Origin: a bacterium
GTDB lineage: Bacteria; Hinthialibacterota; Hinthialibacteria; Hinthialibacterales; Hinthialibacteraceae
Length of the DNA: 64,000 nt
Assembly (NCBI GenBank): GCA_016125385.1
Contig: WGLV01000051.1
Span: forward strand, 56,570 to 120,569
Reading direction: 5' to 3'
Notes under the pieces: generated by a model
The model's input: only the letters and a program-made list of their open reading frames with translations
The model's database searches: none
Told to the model about the DNA's origin: nothing
Program-made: the position numbers and the translations under genes
In this document: positions 27,421 to 36,335 of the stretch, piece after piece
How positions within the stretch are numbered: the first letter of the stretch is position 1
How the letters are laid out: every line of letters starts with the position of its first letter

Positions 27421-28131
27421 ATGAAGATTTCATTGAGAACCGCCGCGTTGGCGGGATTCGCCCTGATGATGACCAGCGCCAGTTTCATCCAGTTCGCTCA
27501 CGCCGCCGATTCGGATATGCCCATCGTCTATCAGGAAGATTTCGAAGATGGCTCCGCCGACGGCTGGGAACCGACCGACCCCGCCGCGTGGAAAGTGATC
27601 GACGAAAACGGCAACAAAGTCTACAGCCAGTTCCAGGCCAGCAAGTATGAACCGCCGGTGCGGTCGCCGTTTAACATTTCGTGGATTAAAGACCTGTGGG
27701 TATCGGATTGCGTAATCGACGTGTGGATGAAATCGACCGCCCGCGAATACGGCCATCGCGACATGTGCGTCTTCTTTAACGCGCAAGACGCAACGCACTT
27801 TTATTACACCCACATCGCCCCCGCTCCGCCCGACGATCAGCACGCCAATAAAATCATGATCGTCAACGGCGAACCACGCCTGAACATCTGCACGAAAACC
27901 AACCCCGGCATCCATTGGGAAGACGATACGTATTATCACGTGCGCGTGGTGAGAGACACCAAATCGGGGACGATCAAAGTCTATTGGAACGACATGGACA
28001 ACACCATTCAGGAAGCCAAAGATACGACCTTCACCTTCGGACGCATCGGCTTCGGGACTTTCGACGATACCGGCTGCATCGACAACATTACGATTCGCGG
28101 GATCAAGGAAAATCCTTCCAGCACAAAATAA
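27421..28131 (+). CDS. Secreted concanavalin A-like beta-sandwich protein
   Basis: 236 aa with a signal peptide (ALAGFALMMTSASFIQFAHAAD). The mature part resembles the DUF1080/LamG-type fold: YQEDFEDGSADGWE at the start, a central FFNAQDATHFYYTHIA, then YYHVRVVRDTKSGTIKVYWND and FGRIGFGTFDDTGCIDNI. Such proteins bind or cleave carbohydrate in relatives, but no catalytic residues were identified. RBS GGAGGAGG lies upstream of ATG. Monocistronic. Confidence 0.75.
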   Translation: MKISLRTAALAGFALMMTSASFIQFAHAADSDMPIVYQEDFEDGSADGWEPTDPAAWKVIDENGNKVYSQFQASKYEPPVRSPFNISWIKDLWVSDCVIDVWMKSTAREYGHRDMCVFFNAQDATHFYYTHIAPAPPDDQHANKIMIVNGEPRLNICTKTNPGIHWEDDTYYHVRVVRDTKSGTIKVYWNDMDNTIQEAKDTTFTFGRIGFGTFDDTGCIDNITIRGIKENPSSTK

Positions 28132-28186
28132 CGCGAGCCGGCGCGAGCCGTCTCCCCAAATCACAAAAACAGCATTACCATGATGA

Positions 28187-28209
28187 AAAAAGGCGGGCTT
28201 CGGCCCGCC
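28187..28209 (-). terminator. Hairpin with T-tract on minus strand
   Basis: GGCGGGC-TTCG-GCCCGCC is a stable tetraloop hairpin. The T-run (TTTTTT) is on the minus strand, opposite to both neighbouring genes. It may still act as a plus-strand 3' stabiliser. Confidence 0.5.
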
Positions 28210-28344
28210 TCGTTCATGTATTGGCGATCAGGCCGCCGTTTGAATCGTTGGAGATGAACAACGCTTCTTTTCCATGATTTTCACGGATTGAATCCTGGTT
28301 CAGAATTATCCTATTTTTGATACCCGCTTTAACAGGAAGATTGA

Positions 28345-29055
28345 ATGACGGACAACGAAATCCAGAACCCGCAGACCGAACCGGAAGCAACGCCCGCCGA
28401 AGAAGCGGAGGCTACGAACGCCATTGCGGCGGAAGCGGTTGAGACGCCATCCGACAGCGGCGGCGAACCGGGCGAACCTCGGAAGAAGCGCCGCCGATGG
28501 ATGGCCTACCGTTTTGATGAAGCAAAGCCGCCGATGGCGAAATTCGATCTGGAACCGGTAACCGATATTCCGATCCGGCTGGCGGTGGAAGAAGGCGCGA
28601 TCCGCAACAAGCGCGACCTCACCGTGTATAAAACCACTGAGGACTGGCAGGAATTCGCCAAGGGTACGGTCATCATCGCGCAGGAAGAAATCGAAACCGG
28701 GCAACCGTTCGCGGTGTTCATCGGAGACGGGCGAAAAATCGCCGCGCTGGAGCGCAAACGCGCCGCGCAGGAAACCGAATCCACACAGGAAACGGCGTCC
28801 ACCGACCCCGCTCAAACCCCAAAAGCGGTAGAGGCCGCCGTGCACAAGGAACGTGGGATTCGTTCTACTCCCGCATCGACTATGCGGGAACTGCGCAAAC
28901 GCCGTTTACGCGCGAAACGGCGAGCGTTGGGAATCGACCGGGAAAAGCAGAATCAGCCGATGTCGCGCAAACGTCTTGAGTCGATTCATCGCCTTCAGCG
29001 CGAGGCCGAGCGGCAACATGCACGAGCGCGGAACAGGAAAAAGAAACGCGGTTAG
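28345..29055 (+). CDS. Hypothetical protein with acidic head and basic tail, 236 aa
   Basis: Not recognised. Residues 1-45 are Ala/Glu/Thr-rich and acidic. Residues 46-140 look folded (WMAYRFDEAKPPMAKFDLEPV, then DWQEFAKGTVIIAQEEIETG). The last 60 residues are strongly basic (RELRKRRLRAKRRALG, ending ARNRKKKRG), suggesting RNA or ribosome binding. No signal peptide. It is convergent with ubiA. Confidence 0.65.
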   Translation: MTDNEIQNPQTEPEATPAEEAEATNAIAAEAVETPSDSGGEPGEPRKKRRRWMAYRFDEAKPPMAKFDLEPVTDIPIRLAVEEGAIRNKRDLTVYKTTEDWQEFAKGTVIIAQEEIETGQPFAVFIGDGRKIAALERKRAAQETESTQETASTDPAQTPKAVEAAVHKERGIRSTPASTMRELRKRRLRAKRRALGIDREKQNQPMSRKRLESIHRLQREAERQHARARNRKKKRG

Positions 29056-29078
29056 CGGACGGTTCGAACCGCCGCGAG

Positions 29079-29942
29079 TCAGTGGATCAGAACCAGATCG
29101 AGCAGGGTAAAACAGAAAAGGCCGATACTGATGGCGCCGTTCACGTTGAAGAAGGCGATGTTGATTCGGCCCACGTCATCCGGCCTGACGTAAAAGTGTT
29201 CAAACACAATCAGGGCGGCGAAACACGCAGCCCCGGCGTTATATACCCATCCCAATCCAGCGCTCGCGCCAAAGGCGAAAATAAACGCGATGCTGCCCGC
29301 GTGCAATAAAAACGCCGCACGCAGGGCGCCAAGCCTTCCCAACGCCACCACCAGCGAATGAAGACCCATCTTGCGGTCGAACTCTTCATCCAACAGCGCG
29401 TAGATCACGTCGAAGCCCGCCACCCATAACAGCACGCCCGCCGCCAGAATGAGCGGCGGCGCGTCGAAACGCCCGCGAACCGCGATCCAGGCGCCGATCG
29501 GCGCCACGCCCAGCGCCAGGCCGAGCACAAGATGACACAAGGCGCTGAACCGCTTGAAAAACGAGTATCCACAAACGATCAATAACGCGGCCGGCGCCAG
29601 CGCGAACGCGAGCGGATTGAGACGCCACGCGCCATAGAAAAACGCGGCCACGCTGACGAGAAAAAGCCCCATCGCTTCCATCCTCGATACTTTCCCAGCG
29701 GGAATGTGGCGATCACGGGTGCGGGGGTTTTGCGCATCAATGCGTGCGTCGACAAGGCGGTTAAAGGTCATCGCGCTGGTACGGGCGCCCACCATGCAGA
29801 GAAGAATCCATCCCGCCACGTCAAGCGGCAAGGCGCCGCCCGCCGCGGTGAATGCGCTCATGAAGGCGAAGGGCAAAGCGAAAACGGTGTGAGAAAACCG
29901 GACCAGCCCCAGATAATTTTTCAGCCGTTCGAAAGCGGACAT
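29079..29942 (-). CDS. ubiA: UbiA-family aromatic prenyltransferase
   Basis: Integral membrane enzyme that attaches a polyprenyl chain to an aromatic ring in quinone biosynthesis. The 287-aa protein has about eight membrane segments. The two Asp-rich motifs are NRLVDARIDAQNPRTRDR and YALLDEEFDRKMGLHS, which bind Mg-diphosphate. It is 6 bp downstream of ubiX. In bacteria without ubiquinone this pairing belongs to the futalosine menaquinone route (MqnP-like), so menaquinone synthesis is at least as likely as ubiquinone. Confidence 0.9.
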   Translation of the reverse strand: MSAFERLKNYLGLVRFSHTVFALPFAFMSAFTAAGGALPLDVAGWILLCMVGARTSAMTFNRLVDARIDAQNPRTRDRHIPAGKVSRMEAMGLFLVSVAAFFYGAWRLNPLAFALAPAALLIVCGYSFFKRFSALCHLVLGLALGVAPIGAWIAVRGRFDAPPLILAAGVLLWVAGFDVIYALLDEEFDRKMGLHSLVVALGRLGALRAAFLLHAGSIAFIFAFGASAGLGWVYNAGAACFAALIVFEHFYVRPDDVGRINIAFFNVNGAISIGLFCFTLLDLVLIH

Positions 29943-29948
29943 GGGGGG

Positions 29949-30584
29949 TCAGGACATCCGTTTCTGAGCCGCGACGGGCGTCAACTCGCCCCAGCCGCCG
30001 CCGATCAGGGTTTTGGCTTCAACGCCGACGTGTTGCAATACGCGCTGAACGATGAAATCGACCATATCGCTTACGCTTTGGGGACGGTGATAGAACCCCG
30101 GGCTGGCGGGCAGGATGATCGCTCCCACCTGCGACAGGGTCAGCATGTTCTGCAACTGGATCGTGCTGTAGGGGGTCTCTCTCGGAACCAGAATCAGCGG
30201 ACGGCGCTCTTTCAGCGCCACGTCGCCCATGCGGCCGATCAGATTTTCGGAGGTCCCCGACGCGAGGCGGCCCATCGTACCCATGCTGCATGGTGCGATA
30301 ATGACGGCGCGCAGATCGTATGAGCCGGAAGCGGGGGCGGCGCCGACATGGCTGAAGTGGTGATAGACGATCCACTCATATCGATTTTCGCCGAGGCCTT
30401 CGATCCGGCCGCTTTCGATGTCGATTTCGACGCCCTGTTCAAGCCGGGCGACCTGTACGGCGTTCGGCGAGATCGTCAGGTGAACGGTTATTTGACGCGC
30501 GGTCAGTTCTTCGAGCACGCGCAGGCCGATGATCACCCCACTGGCGCCGGTAATGGCAAGCCCGATTTTATCAGTCTGATTCAT
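29949..30584 (-). CDS. ubiX: Flavin prenyltransferase UbiX
   Basis: Makes prenylated FMN, the cofactor of UbiD-type decarboxylases. The 211-aa protein has ITGASGVIIGLRVLEEL at the start, IAPCSMGTMGRLASGTSENL in the middle and PRETPYSTIQLQNM near the end, all characteristic of UbiX. It is the first gene of a ubiX-ubiA pair on the minus strand. The matching ubiD is not in this window. Confidence 0.94.
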   Translation of the reverse strand: MNQTDKIGLAITGASGVIIGLRVLEELTARQITVHLTISPNAVQVARLEQGVEIDIESGRIEGLGENRYEWIVYHHFSHVGAAPASGSYDLRAVIIAPCSMGTMGRLASGTSENLIGRMGDVALKERRPLILVPRETPYSTIQLQNMLTLSQVGAIILPASPGFYHRPQSVSDMVDFIVQRVLQHVGVEAKTLIGGGWGELTPVAAQKRMS

Positions 30585-31062
30585 CGTTTTCTCAAATCGT
30601 CATCGAAATCGTTGATGATGAGATCGCAAACATCAGGAAGTATTCCATCCCGGGCGATCCGTGTGGACTTATTTTATCCCGTTCAAAGAATTTTTCTCTT
30701 GCCGGAACCTGTATTCAAGCTAAAAAATCATCCGCAATGAGAGACAATTGCACGTGAAAGACTGATTTTTCACATGATCGGCCATTCTGCTTGATATGAG
30801 ATATAAAGATTGTATTTTTTACTCCGATAATGAAACAGGGTACGCATACCTCTCGATCAGGAGAGGACAGGCGTATGTTTTTATTATGGATGGCGGCCCT
30901 GAAGTAACACCTGGTGATGAAATCGGAGCCGCAATGAGGTTGGGAATCCGAAAAACGCCTTGAAAACGCATGGATTCCCCGGCGAGTTGGGTTTACAATA
31001 ATTTATGAGAATCCATGTGATCTGATTGCAGTTACGCAATATTCGATCTAGAGAAGGCGTTT
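30585..31062. other. Intergenic region with one small candidate ORF
   Basis: 478 bp, AT-richer than its surroundings. Apart from the 55-aa ORF below I see no structured element or clear promoter. Confidence 0.5.
30796..30963 (+). CDS. Small ORF, 55 aa, unknown
   Basis: Below the track cutoff. ATG 30796 to TGA 30961 encodes MRYKDCIFYSDNETGYAYL and so on, ending in GIRKTP. The composition is protein-like (alternating hydrophobic residues, YVFIMDGGPEVTPGDE), but there is no strong Shine-Dalgarno and no recognised family. It could be a small toxin/antitoxin partner or an eroded gene. Confidence 0.4.
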   Translation: MRYKDCIFYSDNETGYAYLSIRRGQAYVFIMDGGPEVTPGDEIGAAMRLGIRKTP

Positions 31063-31587
31063 ATGAGCGAGTTTGAAGAAGGGGAACGTCAGTTCTATTT
31101 GTTTTGCGTTCAGGCGGCGGCGCTGATCAGCCTGTTTATCGCCGCGATGAGCGTTCTCGACGCTCTCATCGGCCTGATGTCGTTCTGGGCGTTCGTCGCG
31201 GATCGGCTGGATCCGGCGAAAAACCCGGAATGGCATGAAGCGCTGGCACGGCGGAATGAATCGCCCGCATTCTTCATTCTGTTGAACGTGTACAACGTCA
31301 TTCTCTGGAATCTGGTGATCGTATGCGCGATATGGCTGATGAGGGGCTACGGCTGGACATTACGCTGGCTGAGACGCCTTTTGGAAATCGACATGATGGT
31401 CACGATGATTAACCTGTTAGGCCCCTGGGCGCTCTATCTGACGTTCGGCTCCCAGAAGCCTCTTCCGATCTTCGAGCCGGGCTGGTACATCACGTTTAAC
31501 GCGTTGCAGATCGGAGCCATTATCATCTTGTCTTATCCGGCGATTAACAAAGCCGTGAATGAACCCGCCTGTCACGAAGCGGGATAA
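31063..31587 (+). CDS. Membrane protein of unknown function, 174 aa
   Basis: Four hydrophobic segments are visible: AAALISLFIAAMSVLDAL, FFILLNVYNVILWNLVIVC, MMVTMINLLGPWALYLTF and TFNALQIGAIIILSYPAI. Loops are short and charged. ATG follows GAGAAGGCGTTT. It is 84 bp before the acidic protein gene and on the same strand, so cotranscription is possible. No family recognised. Confidence 0.68.
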   Translation: MSEFEEGERQFYLFCVQAAALISLFIAAMSVLDALIGLMSFWAFVADRLDPAKNPEWHEALARRNESPAFFILLNVYNVILWNLVIVCAIWLMRGYGWTLRWLRRLLEIDMMVTMINLLGPWALYLTFGSQKPLPIFEPGWYITFNALQIGAIIILSYPAINKAVNEPACHEAG

Positions 31588-31671
31588 CCCGGAGAACTTC
31601 GGCGAAACGAGGCCTGACCTCGGCGGATTGAGGGACGTGAAATACCGGCAGAACCACTTCGAGGTGAAATC

Positions 31672-34131
31672 ATGCAGACGGCCGTACTGCAATTCGTACT
31701 GAACCATTGCTTCACGCCCGAGTCGCTTCGCGCGTTGATGTCATCGGCCGAGCCGGATGATACCATTTACGCCGCCGCCGCGGACTGCGTCCTGAACGAG
31801 GATGAAGACGGCCTCGCCATCGTCGACGCGCTGGATCGCCAGTCGCTGAAACAGAGGCGCAAGGTCCGCTCGATGCCGGCGAAAGAGCTGCGCGGAGGCG
31901 TCGCGTTCGAGTTTCTCGAACCGGGAAAGACGCTTGGCTTGATCGTGTGGGCGCTGATGCGCGACGACCGTCTTGTCGCTCACAGTCTGGCCACGGATAT
32001 CGCCAAACAATTCGCCGATGATACGCCCGCCGAGTCACCTAAAGCCTCCACGAAAAAACGAGAGCCTGAAATCGAAGACGATTCGGGGATTGATGACATT
32101 CTTTCCGACGTAACCCCAATTGAAATTGAAGATCATTCCCATGAATCCGAAGCGGCTCCTTCACGGCCGGCGAAGCAATCGCGATCCGAGCAGGACGTGA
32201 TCTCCGAAGAAGAGATCAGCCGTGAAGTCGACTCGCTGATCGAGTCGCTGAGGGATGGGGTCGAGTTAGATGACGATTTTATCGACAATTCAAGCGGCGG
32301 TATGTTGAGTGATGAAATCGACGAGACCGGCGTGCTGGGCGACGACGTCGTCTTCGACTACGACGATGAAGATGAGATCGCCGAAGAGGATTATTCATCG
32401 GATGACGATGAACAAGCCGAGCCCGGTTTCATGGATATTCCCTTCCCTGAAGACGATGAGGAAGACGCCACCGTTAAAACGCTGGAAGACGTCGATTCGC
32501 TGATCGCCTCGTTCGATCAGTATGGAGTGGAAGAGGAAGAAGAACCGGACGAAGCGCGCGAGTGGGAATCGAAGACGACGCCCGCCGCACCGGCTCAAGC
32601 CTCCGCGGCGCCAGCGCCCGACCGCGTCACGCTGGGCGGCGTGCCGATCCCCATGGCCGCTCTGCAAAAAGCCTGCGAGCGCGTGTTTAACGAACCGGTC
32701 GAATTAATCGTGGACGACGCCCTGACCCGCGACGATAAAATCGTTGTGGTGGGCCGGGCCTGCGGCGTACGCGTTCTCTATGGCCCGAGCTGCGCGATTC
32801 AGCCGCCTGACGATTCATACGTACCCAGCGACGCGCCGATCGTGGTATCGCCCGGCAGCGTCAAGAAAGCTCTTTCGGCGATCTATGGCGAGCCGGTCGA
32901 GATCGTGCCGGAGGCCTCGTTGCTGTCCAACGGCGTCATCGTATTCGCCGGGCAGAACACCGGCATCGCGATCTACGAACACCCACGGCTGACCGTTCCG
33001 CTTGACGATGCGCCGGGCGGCCCGGCTCCGGTGGCGACGCGCGACGCGAAGGCCTTAAGCGATCGCATTTCTCAGTTGGAGGAACGAATCGCCGCGATGG
33101 AAGCCTCGGGGGCCGCGTTCGCCGCCGCCGAGCCGGAAGTGGAAGAAGAAATCGAAGATATGATCTCCCCTGAACCCGAGCCGGAGCCTGAACCCGAGCC
33201 CGAACCGGAAGAAGAGGCGATCTATGAAGTGGTAGAAGAAGAACCCGGGGAAGACGTTGAAGAAACCATCGCCGAAGAACCGATCTCGATGGATGACATC
33301 GAACCGGAAGAACTGTCTCCCGTCGCGGATGACATCAACGAAGAAGAACTGTTAGCCGCGATCTCGGACCAGGAAGAAGAAGGCGAGGTCGATCTGGAAC
33401 TGCCCGACTTCGACGAGGAAGAATCGGATGACGGCGGGTCAGCCGCGATTGAAGAGGAAGTGACCGAGGAAGAATCCGGAGACGACGCGCTCGATCTGGA
33501 CGAACTGCAAGGCCTTCTCGATACCGTCCCCGAAACGACCGAAGACGAAGAACCCCTGGGTTTGACCGAAGAAGAAACAATCGAAGAAGCAGCGGTTGAA
33601 GACGAAAGCGGTGAAGAAGAGCTCGATCTGGGAGACCTCGACCTAGGCGAGCTCGACCTCGGTGAATTCGACCTGGGCGAGGATGAAGGCGGGCTCGATC
33701 TGGAACTCGGCGAAGAGGAAGAGGACGACGGCGGCGATATTGGAGACGCACTCGATCTCGACGTGTTGAGCGAACTCGACGGCGGCGAAGAAGAAGACGC
33801 GGGAACGAAGATTCTCAACGGCGAGCGCATCTTGCTGCTGGGCGGCGAGGCGTCGCATGAGTCCGCCTATCAGAATCTGGTGCAGGGGCTTGGCGGCGAT
33901 CCGGAATGGCATCAGACGCTCAATGGCATGAGCGAAGAAGAGATCGCCGACCTGGTCGAGCAATCGGACCTGATATTAACGCTGACCGCCGACGCGCTGT
34001 CGGACCCCGGTATTTTGCAGGCTTCCAACTACGCCAAAGAAAACAACAAGCGTGTTTTCGAGCACCACTCGGCCAACCCCAACAGCGTGAAGAAAAAACT
34101 CGAGAAGCTGGTCAACGAAGGCAAAATCTGA
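31672..34131 (+). CDS. Highly acidic protein with DUF2325-like C-terminus, 819 aa
   Basis: A modular cytoplasmic protein without signal peptide. Residues 1-110 form a small ordered domain. Roughly 120-310 and 480-715 are extremely Asp/Glu-rich and probably disordered, including repeats of LDLGELDLGEFDLGE type. Between them, about 323-435, lie two similar 50-residue units (MAALQKACERVFNEPVEL and KKALSAIYGEPVEI). The last 100 residues (GERILLLGGEASHESAYQNL, EIADLVEQSDLILTLT, ASNYAKENNKRVF) resemble DUF2325. The function is unknown; the acidic linkers suggest a scaffold or a partner of basic proteins or nucleic-acid-binding complexes. Confidence 0.72.
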   Translation: MQTAVLQFVLNHCFTPESLRALMSSAEPDDTIYAAAADCVLNEDEDGLAIVDALDRQSLKQRRKVRSMPAKELRGGVAFEFLEPGKTLGLIVWALMRDDRLVAHSLATDIAKQFADDTPAESPKASTKKREPEIEDDSGIDDILSDVTPIEIEDHSHESEAAPSRPAKQSRSEQDVISEEEISREVDSLIESLRDGVELDDDFIDNSSGGMLSDEIDETGVLGDDVVFDYDDEDEIAEEDYSSDDDEQAEPGFMDIPFPEDDEEDATVKTLEDVDSLIASFDQYGVEEEEEPDEAREWESKTTPAAPAQASAAPAPDRVTLGGVPIPMAALQKACERVFNEPVELIVDDALTRDDKIVVVGRACGVRVLYGPSCAIQPPDDSYVPSDAPIVVSPGSVKKALSAIYGEPVEIVPEASLLSNGVIVFAGQNTGIAIYEHPRLTVPLDDAPGGPAPVATRDAKALSDRISQLEERIAAMEASGAAFAAAEPEVEEEIEDMISPEPEPEPEPEPEPEEEAIYEVVEEEPGEDVEETIAEEPISMDDIEPEELSPVADDINEEELLAAISDQEEEGEVDLELPDFDEEESDDGGSAAIEEEVTEEESGDDALDLDELQGLLDTVPETTEDEEPLGLTEEETIEEAAVEDESGEEELDLGDLDLGELDLGEFDLGEDEGGLDLELGEEEEDDGGDIGDALDLDVLSELDGGEEEDAGTKILNGERILLLGGEASHESAYQNLVQGLGGDPEWHQTLNGMSEEEIADLVEQSDLILTLTADALSDPGILQASNYAKENNKRVFEHHSANPNSVKKKLEKLVNEGKI

Positions 34132-34162
34132 TTGCGTGGAATCCCCCAAAACACAACTCGGC

Positions 34163-34198
34163 GGGGAGCGGAGGAATCCGTTCCCCTTTTTTATTTTT
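34163..34198 (+). terminator. Intrinsic terminator after the acidic protein gene
   Basis: GGGGAGCGGA and TCCGTTCCCC arms followed by TTTTTT. Confidence 0.87.
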
Positions 34199-34249
34199 GT
34201 TTTTTTTAATTCCGATTACAATTGTTTCTATTCCAAATGGAGATCAATC

Positions 34250-34495
34250 ATGACAATCATTCCAGCCAGAGAAGCACAAGAACAATTGCCCCGATGAATC
34301 GATGAGACCGTTTCCTCCCAGTTGCCTTTATTGATCGCAAGCGAAAACAACGAAGCAGTTCTTGTTTCCGAAGCCGATTGGCGGGCGATTCAGGAAACAC
34401 TGTATCTGCTCTCCGTCCCCGGCATGCGTGAGTCGATTCAGGAAGGGATGAAAACACCCGTGTCCGATTACAGCAATAAACTGGGCCGTCGCTGA
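34250..34495 (+). pseudogene. YefM/Phd-family antitoxin interrupted by TGA
   Basis: In one frame the sequence reads MTIIPAREAQEQLPR, then TGA (34295-34297), then IDETVSSQLPLLIASENNEA, AVLVSEADWRAIQETLYLL, SVPGMRESIQEG to TGA at 34493. The second part matches YefM antitoxins almost word for word. The stop falls where functional copies continue into an (L/R)IDE motif. There is no downstream YoeB/RelE toxin. TGA is used as a normal stop throughout the window, so recoding is unlikely and this is a nonsense-inactivated orphan antitoxin. Confidence 0.85.
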
Positions 34496-34611
34496 CAAAC
34501 CTTCATCCACCTCCCCACACGTTTCACGAATATATCTCCCGGCGGCGTATCCCGACAAAACGGCGTTCTCGTGCTACAACATGAAGAATCCCATCTTTGA
34601 AAGGGCCGCGC

Positions 34612-36282
34612 ATGTCACGATTCATCATTCCGTCCTGTTTGATTCTATCGCTCATTGTCTTCGCCACCACAACCAGCTTCGCCCAGCCGACCGTGCAATC
34701 GTTCGAAGGCGGCGCCGGCGATACGCCGTATGAGTTCACCCAGTACGGCGTGAATTTCGCCGACCCCGTAACCGATGGCGGTTTGCGCCTGCTGCAACGC
34801 ACCTCCGAACGAAACGTGGCGGCTTTTGAGCTGACCGCGCCCGGCCCGCACCGGCGCATTATCGCGGACTGGACGCTGGACGTGCGCGCCTCGCACGAAG
34901 GGCTGGCTTTCGCGCTGCTCTCGACGAGCGAATTCGGCGTCAGCGGCGCCGGCCCCGACGCGCAATGGGACGAACCGAATCTAACCGGCTCGCTGGCTTT
35001 CGGATTCGACTTTTACGACGAAAACGACATTTATAACAACAATCAGGCGGAGGTTTCGCTGCACTGGAACGGCGTGGAGCGCGATAACCGCAGGTCGGCC
35101 GTCGACTTTCGCAATGGCGCCCCACACCTCTTTCACGCCGAGATCGAGTTCGCGCCGAGCGGCGCCCTGATCGATCTGACGATCGACGGCGAGGCGGTGT
35201 ATGACCGGTTCTTTCTCGCTGGCGTCGAGGCTTACGAATGCCGCGCCGCGTTCGGCGGCGTGAGCCGCACCGGTTCCAGCAACAGCGCCGTGCTGGATGA
35301 CGTGCGCGTCGAATTTGAAAGCCCCGCGCAGCCCATCGCGCCCGACGCTACGGTCAACGTATTCGACCGGATGTACGTGTATGCATCCAATCGGAATCCT
35401 TCCGTCACGATGACGATGCCGGAAGATGAAACCGTATATGAGCGCGTCCTGATGAAGGTAACGCTCTCCGAACCCGACGACGGGTACGATTATTGGGATC
35501 GCTCGGCGGCGGTCTACCTCGCCAAAGGACGTGACAAATACGAAATCGCGCGATACATCACCCCCTACCGGGTCGGCGGCGCGTGGTGGTTCGACGTGAC
35601 CGACTTTCAATCGCTGATGCACGGCCGGGTGGTGTTCGGCCTGTTCATCGATACCTGGGTGGGGCCGGGGCATGCGCAGGGCTCGGGGTGGGACGTCAGC
35701 GTCGATCTGATGTTTTATCGCGGCGAGCCGGAATACGTCCCCTACCAGGTGGTGAACGTATGGAACGGTGAACCGCGCTACGGCGATCCATCCAACCCGA
35801 TCTCCAACTTCTTTACGCCAAAGGTCATCGACGCGGCAAGCGAAACGGCGAAAGCCAAGCTGCGCATCGTCACTACCGGACACGGGCAGTCGCCCAACGC
35901 GCAAAACGCGGCCGAGTTTATCATGAAGGGCCGTACCGTCAGCGTAAACGGAATCGAATACCGCAACATTCTGTGGCGCACCGACTGTTACATGAACCCG
36001 GTACGGCCGCAGTTCGGCACGTGGGTGTACAGCCGGGCGGGGTGGTGTCCCGGCGATCAGGTTGAACCGTGGGAGATCGACATCACGGACGATATCACGC
36101 CCGGAGACGCGTTTCTGCTGGAGTACGCCGCCGACCCTTACACCAACACCAGCATCGACCAGGGCAACCCGGCGCGTCACTGGGTGGCGTCGCAGGTGAT
36201 CTTTTACCGCAAGGCCCAAACATCCAGCGCGGCGCACTGGGAAGATCTTTCCGCGGCGGGCGGAGCCAGAGCCGATAGATAA
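34612..36282 (+). CDS. Secreted peptide-N-glycosidase F-like protein
   Basis: 556 aa with a signal peptide (SCLILSLIVFATTTSFAQ). An N-terminal lectin-like beta-sandwich spans about 30-235. The C-terminal half matches the PNGase F bi-lobed fold: LRIVTTGHGQ, then ILWRTDCYMNPVRPQ, then GTWVYSRAGWCPGDQVEP. In characterised enzymes this region removes N-glycans from proteins. ATG 34612 has AAGGG upstream; the TTG at 34597 in the track is unnecessary. It heads a run of secreted glycan-related genes ending at 41761. Confidence 0.83.
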   Translation: MSRFIIPSCLILSLIVFATTTSFAQPTVQSFEGGAGDTPYEFTQYGVNFADPVTDGGLRLLQRTSERNVAAFELTAPGPHRRIIADWTLDVRASHEGLAFALLSTSEFGVSGAGPDAQWDEPNLTGSLAFGFDFYDENDIYNNNQAEVSLHWNGVERDNRRSAVDFRNGAPHLFHAEIEFAPSGALIDLTIDGEAVYDRFFLAGVEAYECRAAFGGVSRTGSSNSAVLDDVRVEFESPAQPIAPDATVNVFDRMYVYASNRNPSVTMTMPEDETVYERVLMKVTLSEPDDGYDYWDRSAAVYLAKGRDKYEIARYITPYRVGGAWWFDVTDFQSLMHGRVVFGLFIDTWVGPGHAQGSGWDVSVDLMFYRGEPEYVPYQVVNVWNGEPRYGDPSNPISNFFTPKVIDAASETAKAKLRIVTTGHGQSPNAQNAAEFIMKGRTVSVNGIEYRNILWRTDCYMNPVRPQFGTWVYSRAGWCPGDQVEPWEIDITDDITPGDAFLLEYAADPYTNTSIDQGNPARHWVASQVIFYRKAQTSSAAHWEDLSAAGGARADR

Positions 36283-36335
36283 TGATACGATCAACCCGGC
36301 GTTCGTGAACGAATCAATCTCAGGGGGAGGCCGAT

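Noticed and set aside
29056-29078. tRNA T-loop-like GGTTCGAACC between two genes
   Set aside because: Simple palindrome between convergent genes; no tRNA body around it.
34295-34297. TGA recoding (selenocysteine or alternative code) in the YefM frame
   Set aside because: TGA ends many genes in this window (for example aroA) and no SECIS-like hairpin follows; a nonsense mutation is simpler.
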